Both the position numbers and the translations under genes were made by a program. The notes below the pieces were generated by a model that ran no database searches, was not told the DNA's origin, and was given only the letters and a program-made list of their open reading frames with translations. From DASZIT01 sp963819695 (GTDB lineage: Bacteria; Actinomycetota; Acidimicrobiia; Acidimicrobiales; RAAP-2), in assembly GCA_963819695.1 (NCBI GenBank), contig CAWFXD010000001.1:620001-684000 (forward strand): a DNA stretch of 64,000 nucleotides. The letters run 5' to 3'. This document shows, piece by piece, positions 8,989-16,932 of the stretch (the first letter of the stretch is position 1; each line of letters starts with the position of its first letter).

Positions 8989-9468
8989 TTAGGTCGTCTT
9001 GTCGAGACTGTGGGCGATCCAGCCTGGCGAATCGATACGCACCGCCGATGCCCCGACCAGGGTAGAGAGATGAAACTCAAGGCGCTCGAGCTGCTTGGCG
9101 CCAATCTTCCGCTTCCACTTGTCTCGCAATTCGTCGAAGACGGCTTCGCCTACTTGCATGACTTCGAAGCCGAGCGCTGTGACCTGAAGGCGTTTGCGAC
9201 GGGCGTCGAGCGGATCAGCACCGCGTGTCACGTAGCCGCGCTCCTCGAGCACTGCCACCGTCTTTGCCGCCGCTTGCTTGGAGACCGACATACGGCGACC
9301 CAGCTCCGAAGCATTGTCGGCGCCCGCCGCGATGGCCCGCATCGTGAAGTCATGGACGGGGCGCACATCTTCGTATCCGCGCTCGGCGAGCTCCAGGATC
9401 GCATCGTCCACCAGGAGGCGAAATCCTCCCAGCAGGAGCAGTGCGAGGTCTGCGCCCGAGCGTGACAT
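8989..9468 (-). CDS. MarR-family transcriptional regulator
   Basis: 159 residues with the winged helix-turn-helix of MarR: the segment from ASELGRRMSVSKQAAAKTVAVL (residues ~53-75) is helix-turn-helix, followed by the wing ERGYVTRGADPLDARRKRLQVT with the conserved DxRxK. Dimerisation helices flank it. It is divergent from an alpha/beta hydrolase gene. The 89-base gap holds a perfect long palindrome over the hydrolase promoter, so it very likely represses that gene and itself until a ligand binds. Confidence 0.9.
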   Translation of the reverse strand: MSRSGADLALLLLGGFRLLVDDAILELAERGYEDVRPVHDFTMRAIAAGADNASELGRRMSVSKQAAAKTVAVLEERGYVTRGADPLDARRKRLQVTALGFEVMQVGEAVFDELRDKWKRKIGAKQLERLEFHLSTLVGASAVRIDSPGWIAHSLDKTT

Positions 9469-9492
9469 GGAGCTGATCGTAATGGAGGCCTT

Positions 9493-9521
9493 TTGACAAG
9501 GTCAACCCGGTTGTCTATATT
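9493..9521 (+). promoter_or_regulatory. consensus sigma-70-type promoter for the alpha/beta hydrolase
   Basis: TTGACA at 9493-9498, a 17-base spacer, then TATATT at 9516-9521. This is close to a perfect housekeeping promoter directed at the hydrolase gene that starts at 9558. Confidence 0.8.
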
Positions 9522-9539
9522 TTAGACAACCGGGTTGAC
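9501..9539. promoter_or_regulatory. MarR operator: perfect inverted repeat with 17-base arms
   Basis: Arm 9501-9517 (GTCAACCCGGTTGTCTA) is exactly complementary to 9523-9539, with a 5-base spacer TATTT. The inner part TTGTCTA-N5-TAGACAA has the size and symmetry of a MarR box. It covers the spacer and -10 of the hydrolase promoter, so binding there would block RNA polymerase. Confidence 0.8.
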
Positions 9540-9557
9540 GGATGCGAGGAGATTGAC

Positions 9558-10445
9558 ATGAGCCCAACTACCAACCAGGCCTCACTGGCCGGGGTCACGC
9601 ACCACTACACCAAGGTCAACGGCGCGAAGCTGCACTACGTGTTGGCGGGCACCAAGGGACCTCCAGTTCTGCTGGTTCACGGGTTTCCCGAGACGTGGTG
9701 GACCTTCCGAAAGCTCATCCCGCTACTCGCCGCCAGCCACCGTGTTTATGCAGTAGACCTGCGCGGGTTCGGCGACTCCGACAACGGGCAAGGCGACTAC
9801 GACAGCAAGGCCTCGGCCGAGGACCTGCATCTTCTCATCGAGCAGCTGAAGGTTGGCCCCGTGCACCTCACCGGACAGGACATCAGCGGGGCGGCGGTGC
9901 TCCGTCTCGCCGCGACGCATCCCGAGGATGTGCTCAGCTTCACCGCCATCGAGATGGGCCTGCCCGGGTTCGGCCTTGAGAAGCTGGCCGATATCACCCA
10001 CGGGGGTATGTGGCACATTGGCGTTCTTGCCGCCCCCGGGATCCCCGAGATGCTCCTTGCCGGTCGCGAGCGCGAGTTCCTCGGACAGTTCGCCTTTCCG
10101 GCCATGAGCGCCACCCCCGGAACGTTCACTCACACCGACATCGACGAGTTCGTCCGCACCTACTCCCGTCCGGACGGTTGGCGCGGAGCTATCGGCCTCT
10201 ACCAGTCCATGCTGCAAGAAGCCGACGAGATCGCAGCCCTTGTTGCCCACCGCAAGTTGAGCATCCCGGTGCTGGCGATCGGAGCTGGAGGCGGCGAGTT
10301 GACCTTCGCAACGATGAGCCAGGTCAGCTCCGATCCGGTCCGGTCAGTGACTCTCGAAGGAGTCGGCCACTACGCAGCCCTGGAGGCACCCGAGCAAGTG
10401 GCACACGCTCTTCTCGACTTCTTCAGCACTATTGATGCCACCTGA
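9558..10445 (+). CDS. alpha/beta hydrolase, epoxide hydrolase/dehalogenase-like
   Basis: 295 residues. The oxyanion motif HGFPETWW (~residues 40-47) and LRGFGDSD are typical of epoxide hydrolases. The nucleophile elbow reads GQDISG, so the nucleophile is Asp rather than Ser, as in epoxide hydrolases and haloalkane dehalogenases. The base is the His of GVGHYAALEAPEQ near residue 275. An expected acid lies in the strand before it but cannot be pinned. Expression is probably induced by whatever ligand releases the divergent MarR regulator, pointing to detoxification of a small organic compound. Confidence 0.85.
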   Translation: MSPTTNQASLAGVTHHYTKVNGAKLHYVLAGTKGPPVLLVHGFPETWWTFRKLIPLLAASHRVYAVDLRGFGDSDNGQGDYDSKASAEDLHLLIEQLKVGPVHLTGQDISGAAVLRLAATHPEDVLSFTAIEMGLPGFGLEKLADITHGGMWHIGVLAAPGIPEMLLAGREREFLGQFAFPAMSATPGTFTHTDIDEFVRTYSRPDGWRGAIGLYQSMLQEADEIAALVAHRKLSIPVLAIGAGGGELTFATMSQVSSDPVRSVTLEGVGHYAALEAPEQVAHALLDFFSTIDAT

Positions 10446-10629
10446 ACGCCTGGATCGCCGCAGCCTGCCGCGCCGGCGTCGTCCGGTCGGAGATCGGCTT
10501 GCGGACCGCCGTTCAAGGCGCCGCAGGTGTCCCCAAATATTCGGGAACCAGGACTGAGGGGTGCCTGCCCCGGAAGTGCCGGTCGGGGACACGCGCAACT
10601 ACGGAGCTCGCGAGGCCCCAACCGGGCGA

Positions 10630-11547
10630 TCAGGAAGCAGGGGGCGATGGGGCGGCAGCGACGCCCAGCCCGGCGGCGGCCACCACCGTGCGGCTGAACG
10701 GACGGGCCAGGGTTCGCAGCTCGGTGCACCCGTCCTCGCCGATGGCCTCATAGGGGAACACGGCCAGCACGTCGGTCTCGTCCTCCACCCGCTGACGTAC
10801 CGACTTGCCCGCCTCGCTCAGCGACAGGGTGGCATCCCCGTCGGCCTGACGTTCGAGCCAACCGCGAGATCGCACCCTCTCCACCCCGGCGTCCCACTCG
10901 TCGTCGGACCACCCGCGGCTGCTCTTGAGAAAGTCGATCGGCACCTCGCCGGAGGCCACGTGGACGACGAGGGCTTCCACCGGTGAGATCTCGGCCAGCA
11001 GCAGCGCGGCAATGTGCCCGTCCCCCCGGAACTCCCGGAGACAGGTCTGTGCGTGCCACAACACCAGGTGGGGGGAGTCGGGCCAAGGGAGCCGGGCGTG
11101 CCCGGCGAACAACGGTCGCCCACCCACGTGGTCGGCGGCCCGCTCGGCGACGGCGCGGGTGAGCTCGGCGGCGCGGTCCATCTCGGGGGTGCCGACGGCA
11201 TCGCCCAGCATGCGGCGGAGAGCGGCATCGGCAGAGCGGACCCGCGCCTCGAGGACGGCGTCCGGAGTCGAGATGCTCCACACCGATGGAATCGCCTCCC
11301 TCACCACCCGGGGATGGAAGTTGAAAAAGGTGGCGATCACCACCTCGGCCGGAACCGCGCCCATGGGAGCCGATCGGGAGGCGAAGTACCCCGAGGTCGG
11401 CGGGATGCCCAGCTCGGCATAGGACCGGTTGGCCTCACCCGCGAAGTAGATCATCCCGTGGAGCGGTTCCACCGTGCGCCAGGTCTTGCGGGCGGTCACC
11501 GGTGACACGTTTCCGGGTGAGAGGTGGGTCGTCAGGGAGGAGGCCAT
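10630..11547 (-). CDS. SCO6745-like actinobacterial protein
   Basis: 305 residues from the ATG at 11547 (MASSLTTHLSP). It contains EPLHGMIYFAGEANRSYAEL and YFASRSAPMGAVPAEVVIATF, characteristic of the SCO6745 group, a large actinobacterial family distantly related to MarR/HTH proteins; the C-terminal half contains a winged-helix-like GWLERQADGDATLSLSEAGK segment. Function is unknown. The longer upstream frame (to 12144) runs antisense to the next gene and was rejected. Confidence 0.75.
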   Translation of the reverse strand: MASSLTTHLSPGNVSPVTARKTWRTVEPLHGMIYFAGEANRSYAELGIPPTSGYFASRSAPMGAVPAEVVIATFFNFHPRVVREAIPSVWSISTPDAVLEARVRSADAALRRMLGDAVGTPEMDRAAELTRAVAERAADHVGGRPLFAGHARLPWPDSPHLVLWHAQTCLREFRGDGHIAALLLAEISPVEALVVHVASGEVPIDFLKSSRGWSDDEWDAGVERVRSRGWLERQADGDATLSLSEAGKSVRQRVEDETDVLAVFPYEAIGEDGCTELRTLARPFSRTVVAAAGLGVAAAPSPPAS

Positions 11548-11622
11548 GGCCGAGAGTACCCCTCGCCCGGCTCCGGTCACCATCTCCGGGCGCGGTTGGC
11601 CTGCCCGTGCAATGCTTCTCCC

Positions 11623-12297
11623 ATGAAGCTGGAGTTGCGCTACGAGATCCATGGGACGGCGGCGCGGTTTTGGGAGTTGTTCTTCGATCCGGAAATGACC
11701 CGGCGCCTCCATCTCGAGGCTCTCGGGTCCACGTCGGTGGAGATCGAGGAGCAGACCGGCGACATCGCCAGCGGGCTCGAACGGACCATGCGCTATGGCC
11801 AGCGGCCCGATGCCCCCGGCCCGGTCAAGAGGCTGTTCGGATCTGAGGTCGTCACCACCGAGCACGGCACCTTCGATCCTGGGACCGGCATCTGGTCCTT
11901 CACCCTGGCACCGGTCACCCTGGGCGACAAGACCGATATCCGCGGTTCCATCGAGCTCAAGGAGACCGAGGGCAGCCCCGAGGCGGCCGAGGATGCCGTC
12001 ACCGCCACGCCCAGCGTGCGGATCGTCGGTGAGACCAATGGCCCCTCCGCCGGGGAGGGGGTCACCGAGGAAGACGCGGCGACGGCGGATTCCGAAGCTG
12101 CCGAGCACGCCTCCACGCCGGAGGCCAGCCCGGAGGATTCCCACCCCGGCCCCTGTGAGCAGCTTTTTTCGCTCGAGGCCAAGGTCAAGATCTTCGGGGC
12201 CGGACCCGTGGTCGAGCGCTTCATCGAAAGGCAGGCCCGGGATACCCAGAATCGGGCGGCAGCCTTCTTCAACCGAGTCCTAGACGGCGAGGAATGA
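11623..12297 (+). CDS. DUF2505 family protein (SRPBCC-like)
   Basis: 224 residues from ATG 11623. It starts MKLELRYEIHGTAARFWELF and ends EAKVKIFGAGPVVERFIERQ, the two ends of a DUF2505 START-like fold. An acidic, low-complexity insert of about 60 residues (roughly 113-173, with many Glu/Ala/Thr/Pro) splits the domain and is unusual for the family. It is divergent from the SCO6745-like gene (75-base gap). Role unknown; the fold normally binds hydrophobic ligands. Confidence 0.75.
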   Translation: MKLELRYEIHGTAARFWELFFDPEMTRRLHLEALGSTSVEIEEQTGDIASGLERTMRYGQRPDAPGPVKRLFGSEVVTTEHGTFDPGTGIWSFTLAPVTLGDKTDIRGSIELKETEGSPEAAEDAVTATPSVRIVGETNGPSAGEGVTEEDAATADSEAAEHASTPEASPEDSHPGPCEQLFSLEAKVKIFGAGPVVERFIERQARDTQNRAAAFFNRVLDGEE

Positions 12298-12466
12298 CCT
12301 CCCCGGCGCTGACGAGACTACCCGGTGGGATGTTCCTCAGACGGAACCCGTATAGTTCCGGGCAGGGGACGAATCCTCGTTGGCGCCGGACGAAAAGGCC
12401 AGCCGGGGCAGGAGATTGGTCCGGCGCCTGACGCAGTCGGGTTCAGAGTCGGAAATGGAGTTGTCG

Positions 12467-12676
12467 ATGTTGAACGGTGTCTCGGGAATGATCGGCGAGA
12501 CGGCGGTGGTGACCAAGCCCGTCAGCGTGCGACATCATCCGGGAGCAGTCAAGACTCGGGGTGAGGAGTGGTACGCGGTATCGCTCTTCCCGGGAACCAC
12601 CATCGACGTAGGTGCCACCGTGGTGGTCGCGGATGTCGATCGGGGAGTCCTGGTGGTGTACCCGACCGACGACTAG
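12467..12676 (+). CDS. minimal NfeD-type OB-fold protein
   Basis: About 69 residues that amount to just the NfeD C-terminal OB domain (MIGETAVVTKPVSVRHHPGAV, then strands ending DVDRGVLVVYP). The membrane helices of full NfeD proteins are absent. ATG 12467 was chosen for a GGAG six bases upstream; an in-frame TTG at 12380 would add a basic, Ser-rich tail. It lies 63 bases upstream of an SPFH gene. NfeD-SPFH pairs are a widespread membrane-microdomain module, where NfeD binds the stomatin/flotillin oligomer. Confidence 0.75.
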   Translation: MLNGVSGMIGETAVVTKPVSVRHHPGAVKTRGEEWYAVSLFPGTTIDVGATVVVADVDRGVLVVYPTDD

Positions 12677-12739
12677 CCGCCGGGCGATACCCACTTCGAT
12701 CGCCAAGGTGCAACAGTGGTAACGAGAGAGGTAGGCAAC

Positions 12740-13783
12740 ATGCTCATTGGTTCGAGTGGAGCAGACGCCGCCGCCGCCATCGGCGTGGTCGGCGGCATCG
12801 TGGTGGTGGGGCTCGTCATCGGCTTCCTGAAGTCGTCACTGAAGGTGGTGCAGCAGGGGAGTGTGGGAGTGGTGAAGCGATTCGGCGAGTTCCGGGTCGT
12901 CCGGCAACCGGGGCTGCATCTGTTGCGGCCGTTTTCCGACCGGATGGAGAAGGTCGACATCCGAGAGTTCCCCCACACCGGCGACCAACAGTCGGTCATC
13001 ACCCGGGACAACGTCTCGCTGCAGGTCAGTGCGACCATCTTCTGCCAGGTGACCGACGTCAAACTCGCATTGTTCGAAGTCAATGACTTCAACCTCGCCA
13101 TCGATCAGATGTCCCGGACCGCCCTCCGGGCCGTCTTCGGAGAGCTCACCCTCGACGAGTCGCTCTCCCAGCGCGAGAACATCAACACCAAGATGCAGGA
13201 GCACATGGCCGAGGCCACCCTCAAGTGGGGAGTGCGCCTGAACCGCATCGAGATTCTCGACATCACCCCTCCGGTCAACGTCCTCCAGGCGATGTCGGAG
13301 CAGAAGGAGGCCGAGCAGCACAAGCGGGCCGCCATCCTGAAGTCGGAAGGCGAGCAGCAGGCCGCCGTCAACAGCGCCCAGGGCCGGAAGCAGGCGGCCG
13401 TCCTCGAAGCCGAGGGTCAGAAGCAGGCCGCCATCCTCTCGGCAGAAGGCCAGAAGCAGGTGCTCGAACTGCGGGCCGACGGGGAGAAGCGGGCCAGCCA
13501 GCTCCGGGGCGAAGGCGACGCCGCCGCCCTCACCGCCATCGACGGCGCCACCATCAAGCCCAACACGCTCGCGGTGATGCAGCTGCGCGCCCTCCAGGGC
13601 GTGGCCTCCTCGACCAACGCCAAGATCGTGGTCCCCTATGAGGCGGCCGGCCTGGTCGGAGCCGCCCAGGTACTGGTTGACGCCCTGAAGGATGCCGGTG
13701 AGGCGGAAGGGTCGGAGCGCAGCAACGGGCGGCGCGACGTGACCGAGGGCCTCCCACCCCCTCCGGGTTACCCGGGGAACTAG
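12740..13783 (+). CDS. SPFH/band-7 (stomatin-paraslipin type) membrane scaffold protein
   Basis: 347 residues. One transmembrane segment lies near the N terminus (IGVVGGIVVVGLVIGFL). The SPFH domain follows, with GSVGVVKRFGEFRVVRQPGLHLLRPF and the sequence through DNVSLQVSATIFCQV. A long charged helix of coiled-coil type comes next, with repeated E(A)EGQKQAA-like heptads at ~residues 205-260, then a short PPPPGYPGN tail. Such proteins assemble into ring-like membrane platforms. ATG 12740 has GAGAGAGG upstream; GTG 12716 is the alternative. The upstream NfeD gene is its expected partner. Confidence 0.9.
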   Translation: MLIGSSGADAAAAIGVVGGIVVVGLVIGFLKSSLKVVQQGSVGVVKRFGEFRVVRQPGLHLLRPFSDRMEKVDIREFPHTGDQQSVITRDNVSLQVSATIFCQVTDVKLALFEVNDFNLAIDQMSRTALRAVFGELTLDESLSQRENINTKMQEHMAEATLKWGVRLNRIEILDITPPVNVLQAMSEQKEAEQHKRAAILKSEGEQQAAVNSAQGRKQAAVLEAEGQKQAAILSAEGQKQVLELRADGEKRASQLRGEGDAAALTAIDGATIKPNTLAVMQLRALQGVASSTNAKIVVPYEAAGLVGAAQVLVDALKDAGEAEGSERSNGRRDVTEGLPPPPGYPGN

Positions 13784-13822
13784 GCCCACGGACCCCAGGC
13801 GATGGGGTCCAGACTTGTACGA

Positions 13823-14476
13823 ATGGAGCCATTCGACACCCGAGCGATTCGAGCGGCTTACAACACCGTGGCTGGGGACTATGTGACCGCGTTCGCCGAT
13901 GACCTCGAGGGTCTCCCGCTCGACCGTTCGGTCCTTGACCGTGCCGACCACAGGGCGCCGCCCGACGGTCTTGTCCTCGACCTCGGCTGCGGGCCGGGCC
14001 AAGTGGCTCACCATCTCGCCGATCGCGGTCGACGGGTGGTCGGCCTCGACCTGGCATCCGAGATGCTCGAACGCGCCGCCGAGCGGACCCCGGCGGCCGC
14101 GTTCGTGTGCGGGGACATGGCGGCGCTGCCGTTTCGTTCAGGATCGTTCGGTCTGGTGGTGGCGTTCTATTCCGTGCAACACCTGTCTCGACCCGGGCTC
14201 CAGAGGGCAGTCGGCGAGATCCACCGCCTGTTGATCCCCGACGGGACCCTGGTGCTGGCCACCCACCTGGGGGACGGCGAGGTGTTCATCGATGAGTTTC
14301 TGGACCACCGGATCGAGACCATCGGGGGCATCCTGTACACCGATGATGAGGTTCGGGAAGTGCTCAGGTCCGGGTTGTTCGAGATGGATGACGTGCGGTA
14401 CCGGAACCCGCTGGCCCACGAGTATCCATCCCGGCGGATCTACGTCACCGCTCGCGCCCGAGCCGACTCTACGTAA
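13823..14476 (+). CDS. class I SAM-dependent methyltransferase
   Basis: 217 residues from ATG 13823 (ATG 13802 adds seven). SAM-binding motif I is VLDLGCGPGQVA, motif II is VVGLDLASEML, and a VCGDMAALPF segment marks the adenine pocket, followed by GLVVAFYSVQHL. This is the ubiE/Methyltransf_11 layout; the methyl acceptor is unknown. The 3' end overlaps the convergent TMEM175-like gene by 8 bases. Confidence 0.85.
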   Translation: MEPFDTRAIRAAYNTVAGDYVTAFADDLEGLPLDRSVLDRADHRAPPDGLVLDLGCGPGQVAHHLADRGRRVVGLDLASEMLERAAERTPAAAFVCGDMAALPFRSGSFGLVVAFYSVQHLSRPGLQRAVGEIHRLLIPDGTLVLATHLGDGEVFIDEFLDHRIETIGGILYTDDEVREVLRSGLFEMDDVRYRNPLAHEYPSRRIYVTARARADST

Positions 14477-15197
14477 CCACTTCGTCCGGACTACCGGCGC
14501 CGTCGGCCATCGCCTCGCCGTGGCCATCCCCGTCGGACGTGACCGGCGATCCGTACGACCACACCCGGGCCAGCCGGGTGGAGGCGATCAGGAGGATCCA
14601 CACGAATTCCGCGTCCCGCGGTGAGAAGAAGGCCACCACGATGGACGCGGCAATGACCACTGCAGAGGTAAGGCCCCGGAGCCGGATGCCGCGGAGGACA
14701 GCCGGCGAGGCCTGGGGCACCAGCATGTGCATGCGCTTCGCCACCCCGAGTACCAGCGTGGTGGAGATACTGGCCAGCAGCAGGTTCACCGAGAAGGCGA
14801 CGACCGCCAGCGCGTTGTTGGAGTAGCTCCCCAGGAGGGCACTGGTGAATGGGAACAGGGTGATGGTGAAGAGGAAACCGAAGTTCCACCAGGCCAGGCC
14901 CTCGCTGTGGCCGGAGATATACCGGAACACCCGGTGGTGGGCCAGCCAGAACTGGCCGATGACGTAGAAGGCCACCACGTAGCTGACCAGCGACCCGCTG
15001 AGATGCAAGGCCACATAGAGCGCGTGCGGTGAGTTGGGATCCGTGCCGGGGCGCAGTGAGGGGACCTTGAACTGCAGTACCAGCAGGGTGAGGGCAATGG
15101 CCACCACCCCGTCGGTCAGGGTCAGCAGCCGCTCGGTTCCCGGGACGCCCAAGGGGTCGGGAGTCGAGTCCGGTTGGCCGAAGCGCGAGAGCCTCAC
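14469..15197 (-). CDS. TMEM175-like (DUF1211) potassium channel family protein
   Basis: 242 residues with about six hydrophobic segments. The first carries RLLTLTDGVVAIALTLLVLQF, the family's RxxxFSDGVxAIAxTLL pore motif with Thr in place of Phe-Ser. Known bacterial TMEM175 proteins have one six-helix repeat and tetramerise into K+-permeable channels. The C-terminal ~25 residues are polar. Probably located in the cytoplasmic membrane. It starts 8 bases after the ABC-F gene on the same strand ends, so a shared unit is unclear because it lies on the upstream side. Confidence 0.82.
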   Translation of the reverse strand: MRLSRFGQPDSTPDPLGVPGTERLLTLTDGVVAIALTLLVLQFKVPSLRPGTDPNSPHALYVALHLSGSLVSYVVAFYVIGQFWLAHHRVFRYISGHSEGLAWWNFGFLFTITLFPFTSALLGSYSNNALAVVAFSVNLLLASISTTLVLGVAKRMHMLVPQASPAVLRGIRLRGLTSAVVIAASIVVAFFSPRDAEFVWILLIASTRLARVWSYGSPVTSDGDGHGEAMADGAGSPDEVVT

Positions 15198-15204
15198 CGC
15201 CCGA

Positions 15205-16803
15205 TTATTTCATTTCGACCTGGTCGAGGTACTTGTCATCCCAGTGGGTGAACACCTCGTCGGGCAGCTTCAGGCAGTGGGTGGGCTCCAGCGCGTTCAC
15301 GAAGGCCCGGTCGTGGCTCACCACCACGATGGTGCCGGCCCACTTGCTCAGCATGGTGCCGACGGCTTCGATGGACGACGGGTCGAGGTTGTTGGTGGGC
15401 TCGTCCAGGAGCAGGACATTGGCCTGTCCCGCGGCCAGCATGGCCAGCCCCAGCTTGGCCCGCTCGCCACCGGAGAGGGTGCGAGGCATCTGGTAAGCGG
15501 CCTTGCCCGGAATCCCGAACGTCCCGAGCAACGAGCGGCGCTCGGTCTCCGATTTGAGGATGGTGTCGTCGATGTTGTCGAGGACGGAGACTCCGAGGTC
15601 CACCTGCTCGTGCTCCTGGGCGAAATAGCCGAGGGAGACGTTCACCCCGATCTCCACCTCGCCCTTGGTCGGCTTCTGGACGCCGGCCAGGCATCGCAGC
15701 AGGCTGGACTTCCCGGCGCCGTTGCGCCCGATGATGACGACCCGGTCGCCCCGCCGGGTATGGAAGTTGACGTCCTTCAGCACCGTGGATGAGCCGTATC
15801 TGACCACCAGGTGGTTGGCCCGGAGCGGCACCTCCGCCGACCGCTTCGGGGTGGGCAGCCGGAACACCGACTTCTTGTCCCGGGCGTGGACCTCGGTCCT
15901 CGACGACTCCAGCCGCTCCACCCGCTTGTCGATCGACTTGGCGATGCGGGCCCGCCGGTTGGTGCTGCCCCGCATCGAGTCGGCCACCGTCGAGAGGCGC
16001 TTGATCTCCCTGCCTTCGAGCTGGGCCGAACGTTCGCGCTGGGTCTGGTCGGCCTCGAGCTGGACCATGTACGAGGAGTAGGTCCCCTTGAACTCGTGCA
16101 GCCGGCCGCCGGAGAGGTGGAGCACCTTGTTGATGGACCGGTCGAGCAGTTTCAGATCGTGGGACACCACCAGGATGGCGCCCGGGAACGTCTCGAGCTC
16201 CTCCATCAGCCAGCGCTTGGCCGGGAGGTCGAGGTGGTTGGTCGGCTCATCGAGGATCATGGTGTCGGGACCCTGGAACAGGATGCGGATCAGGTCGACC
16301 CGGCGTCGCTGTCCGCCGGAGAGGGTGTCGATGTCCTCGAGCAGGAGATCCTCCCGGAGACCCAGACCGTCGGCCAGCCTGGCCATGATGGCTTCGGCCT
16401 CGTAGCCCCCGTTCTCCCGGAACTGCTCCTCGAGGTCGGAGAAGAGCTCGATGTTCTCGGTGCTGGGATCCTTGGCCATCTGGTCCCGGGCTTTGTTGAG
16501 GGCGTCGTCGAGGACGTCGAGCCCGCGGCCCGACAGCACGTGGGAGAAGCCGTTGGGGTCGAGTCCCAGCCCGCCGGCCACCGGGGCCTGAGGCAGAAAG
16601 CTGTAGGTGCCACGGATCCGGGCGTTGCCGGTGGAGCGGACGGTCTTGCCCGGCTCGTTGACGATGACCGAGATGAGGGTGGATTTCCCGGTGCCGTTGC
16701 GGCCGACCAGCCCGACCTTCTCGCCGGCGCCGACCACAAAGGAGGCGTCACGGAGCAGGTTGCGGTCACCGATTTCGATAGTGAGGGAGGAGCCGACGAT
16801 CAT
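15205..16803 (-). CDS. ABC-F family ATPase (ribosome-associated)
   Basis: 532 residues with two ABC domains and no membrane segments. Domain 1: Walker A GRNGTGKST (~residue 36), signature LSGGQRRRVDL, Walker B TMILDEPTNHLDL. A charged inter-domain linker follows (~residues 235-310, arm/tether). Domain 2: Walker A GRNGAGKSS, signature LSGGERAKLGLAML, then VLLLDEPTNNLDP. ABC-F proteins act on the ribosome to relieve stalling or antibiotic binding. The start at 16803 gives a conventional MIVGSSLTIEIG N terminus; upstream extension is not coding-like. Confidence 0.93.
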   Translation of the reverse strand: MIVGSSLTIEIGDRNLLRDASFVVGAGEKVGLVGRNGTGKSTLISVIVNEPGKTVRSTGNARIRGTYSFLPQAPVAGGLGLDPNGFSHVLSGRGLDVLDDALNKARDQMAKDPSTENIELFSDLEEQFRENGGYEAEAIMARLADGLGLREDLLLEDIDTLSGGQRRRVDLIRILFQGPDTMILDEPTNHLDLPAKRWLMEELETFPGAILVVSHDLKLLDRSINKVLHLSGGRLHEFKGTYSSYMVQLEADQTQRERSAQLEGREIKRLSTVADSMRGSTNRRARIAKSIDKRVERLESSRTEVHARDKKSVFRLPTPKRSAEVPLRANHLVVRYGSSTVLKDVNFHTRRGDRVVIIGRNGAGKSSLLRCLAGVQKPTKGEVEIGVNVSLGYFAQEHEQVDLGVSVLDNIDDTILKSETERRSLLGTFGIPGKAAYQMPRTLSGGERAKLGLAMLAAGQANVLLLDEPTNNLDPSSIEAVGTMLSKWAGTIVVVSHDRAFVNALEPTHCLKLPDEVFTHWDDKYLDQVEMK

Positions 16804-16932
16804 CAGGGAGCTCGGGTCAGTAGGTCGGTCGCAGAGTCTCCGCGGCGACGGGCTGGCCTCAACGTGCCCAGCGTGACAACCCGGAGGCCATTGTCCCACA
16901 CCCGTCGGCCCGGTCCGTTACTCCCGGGAGGG

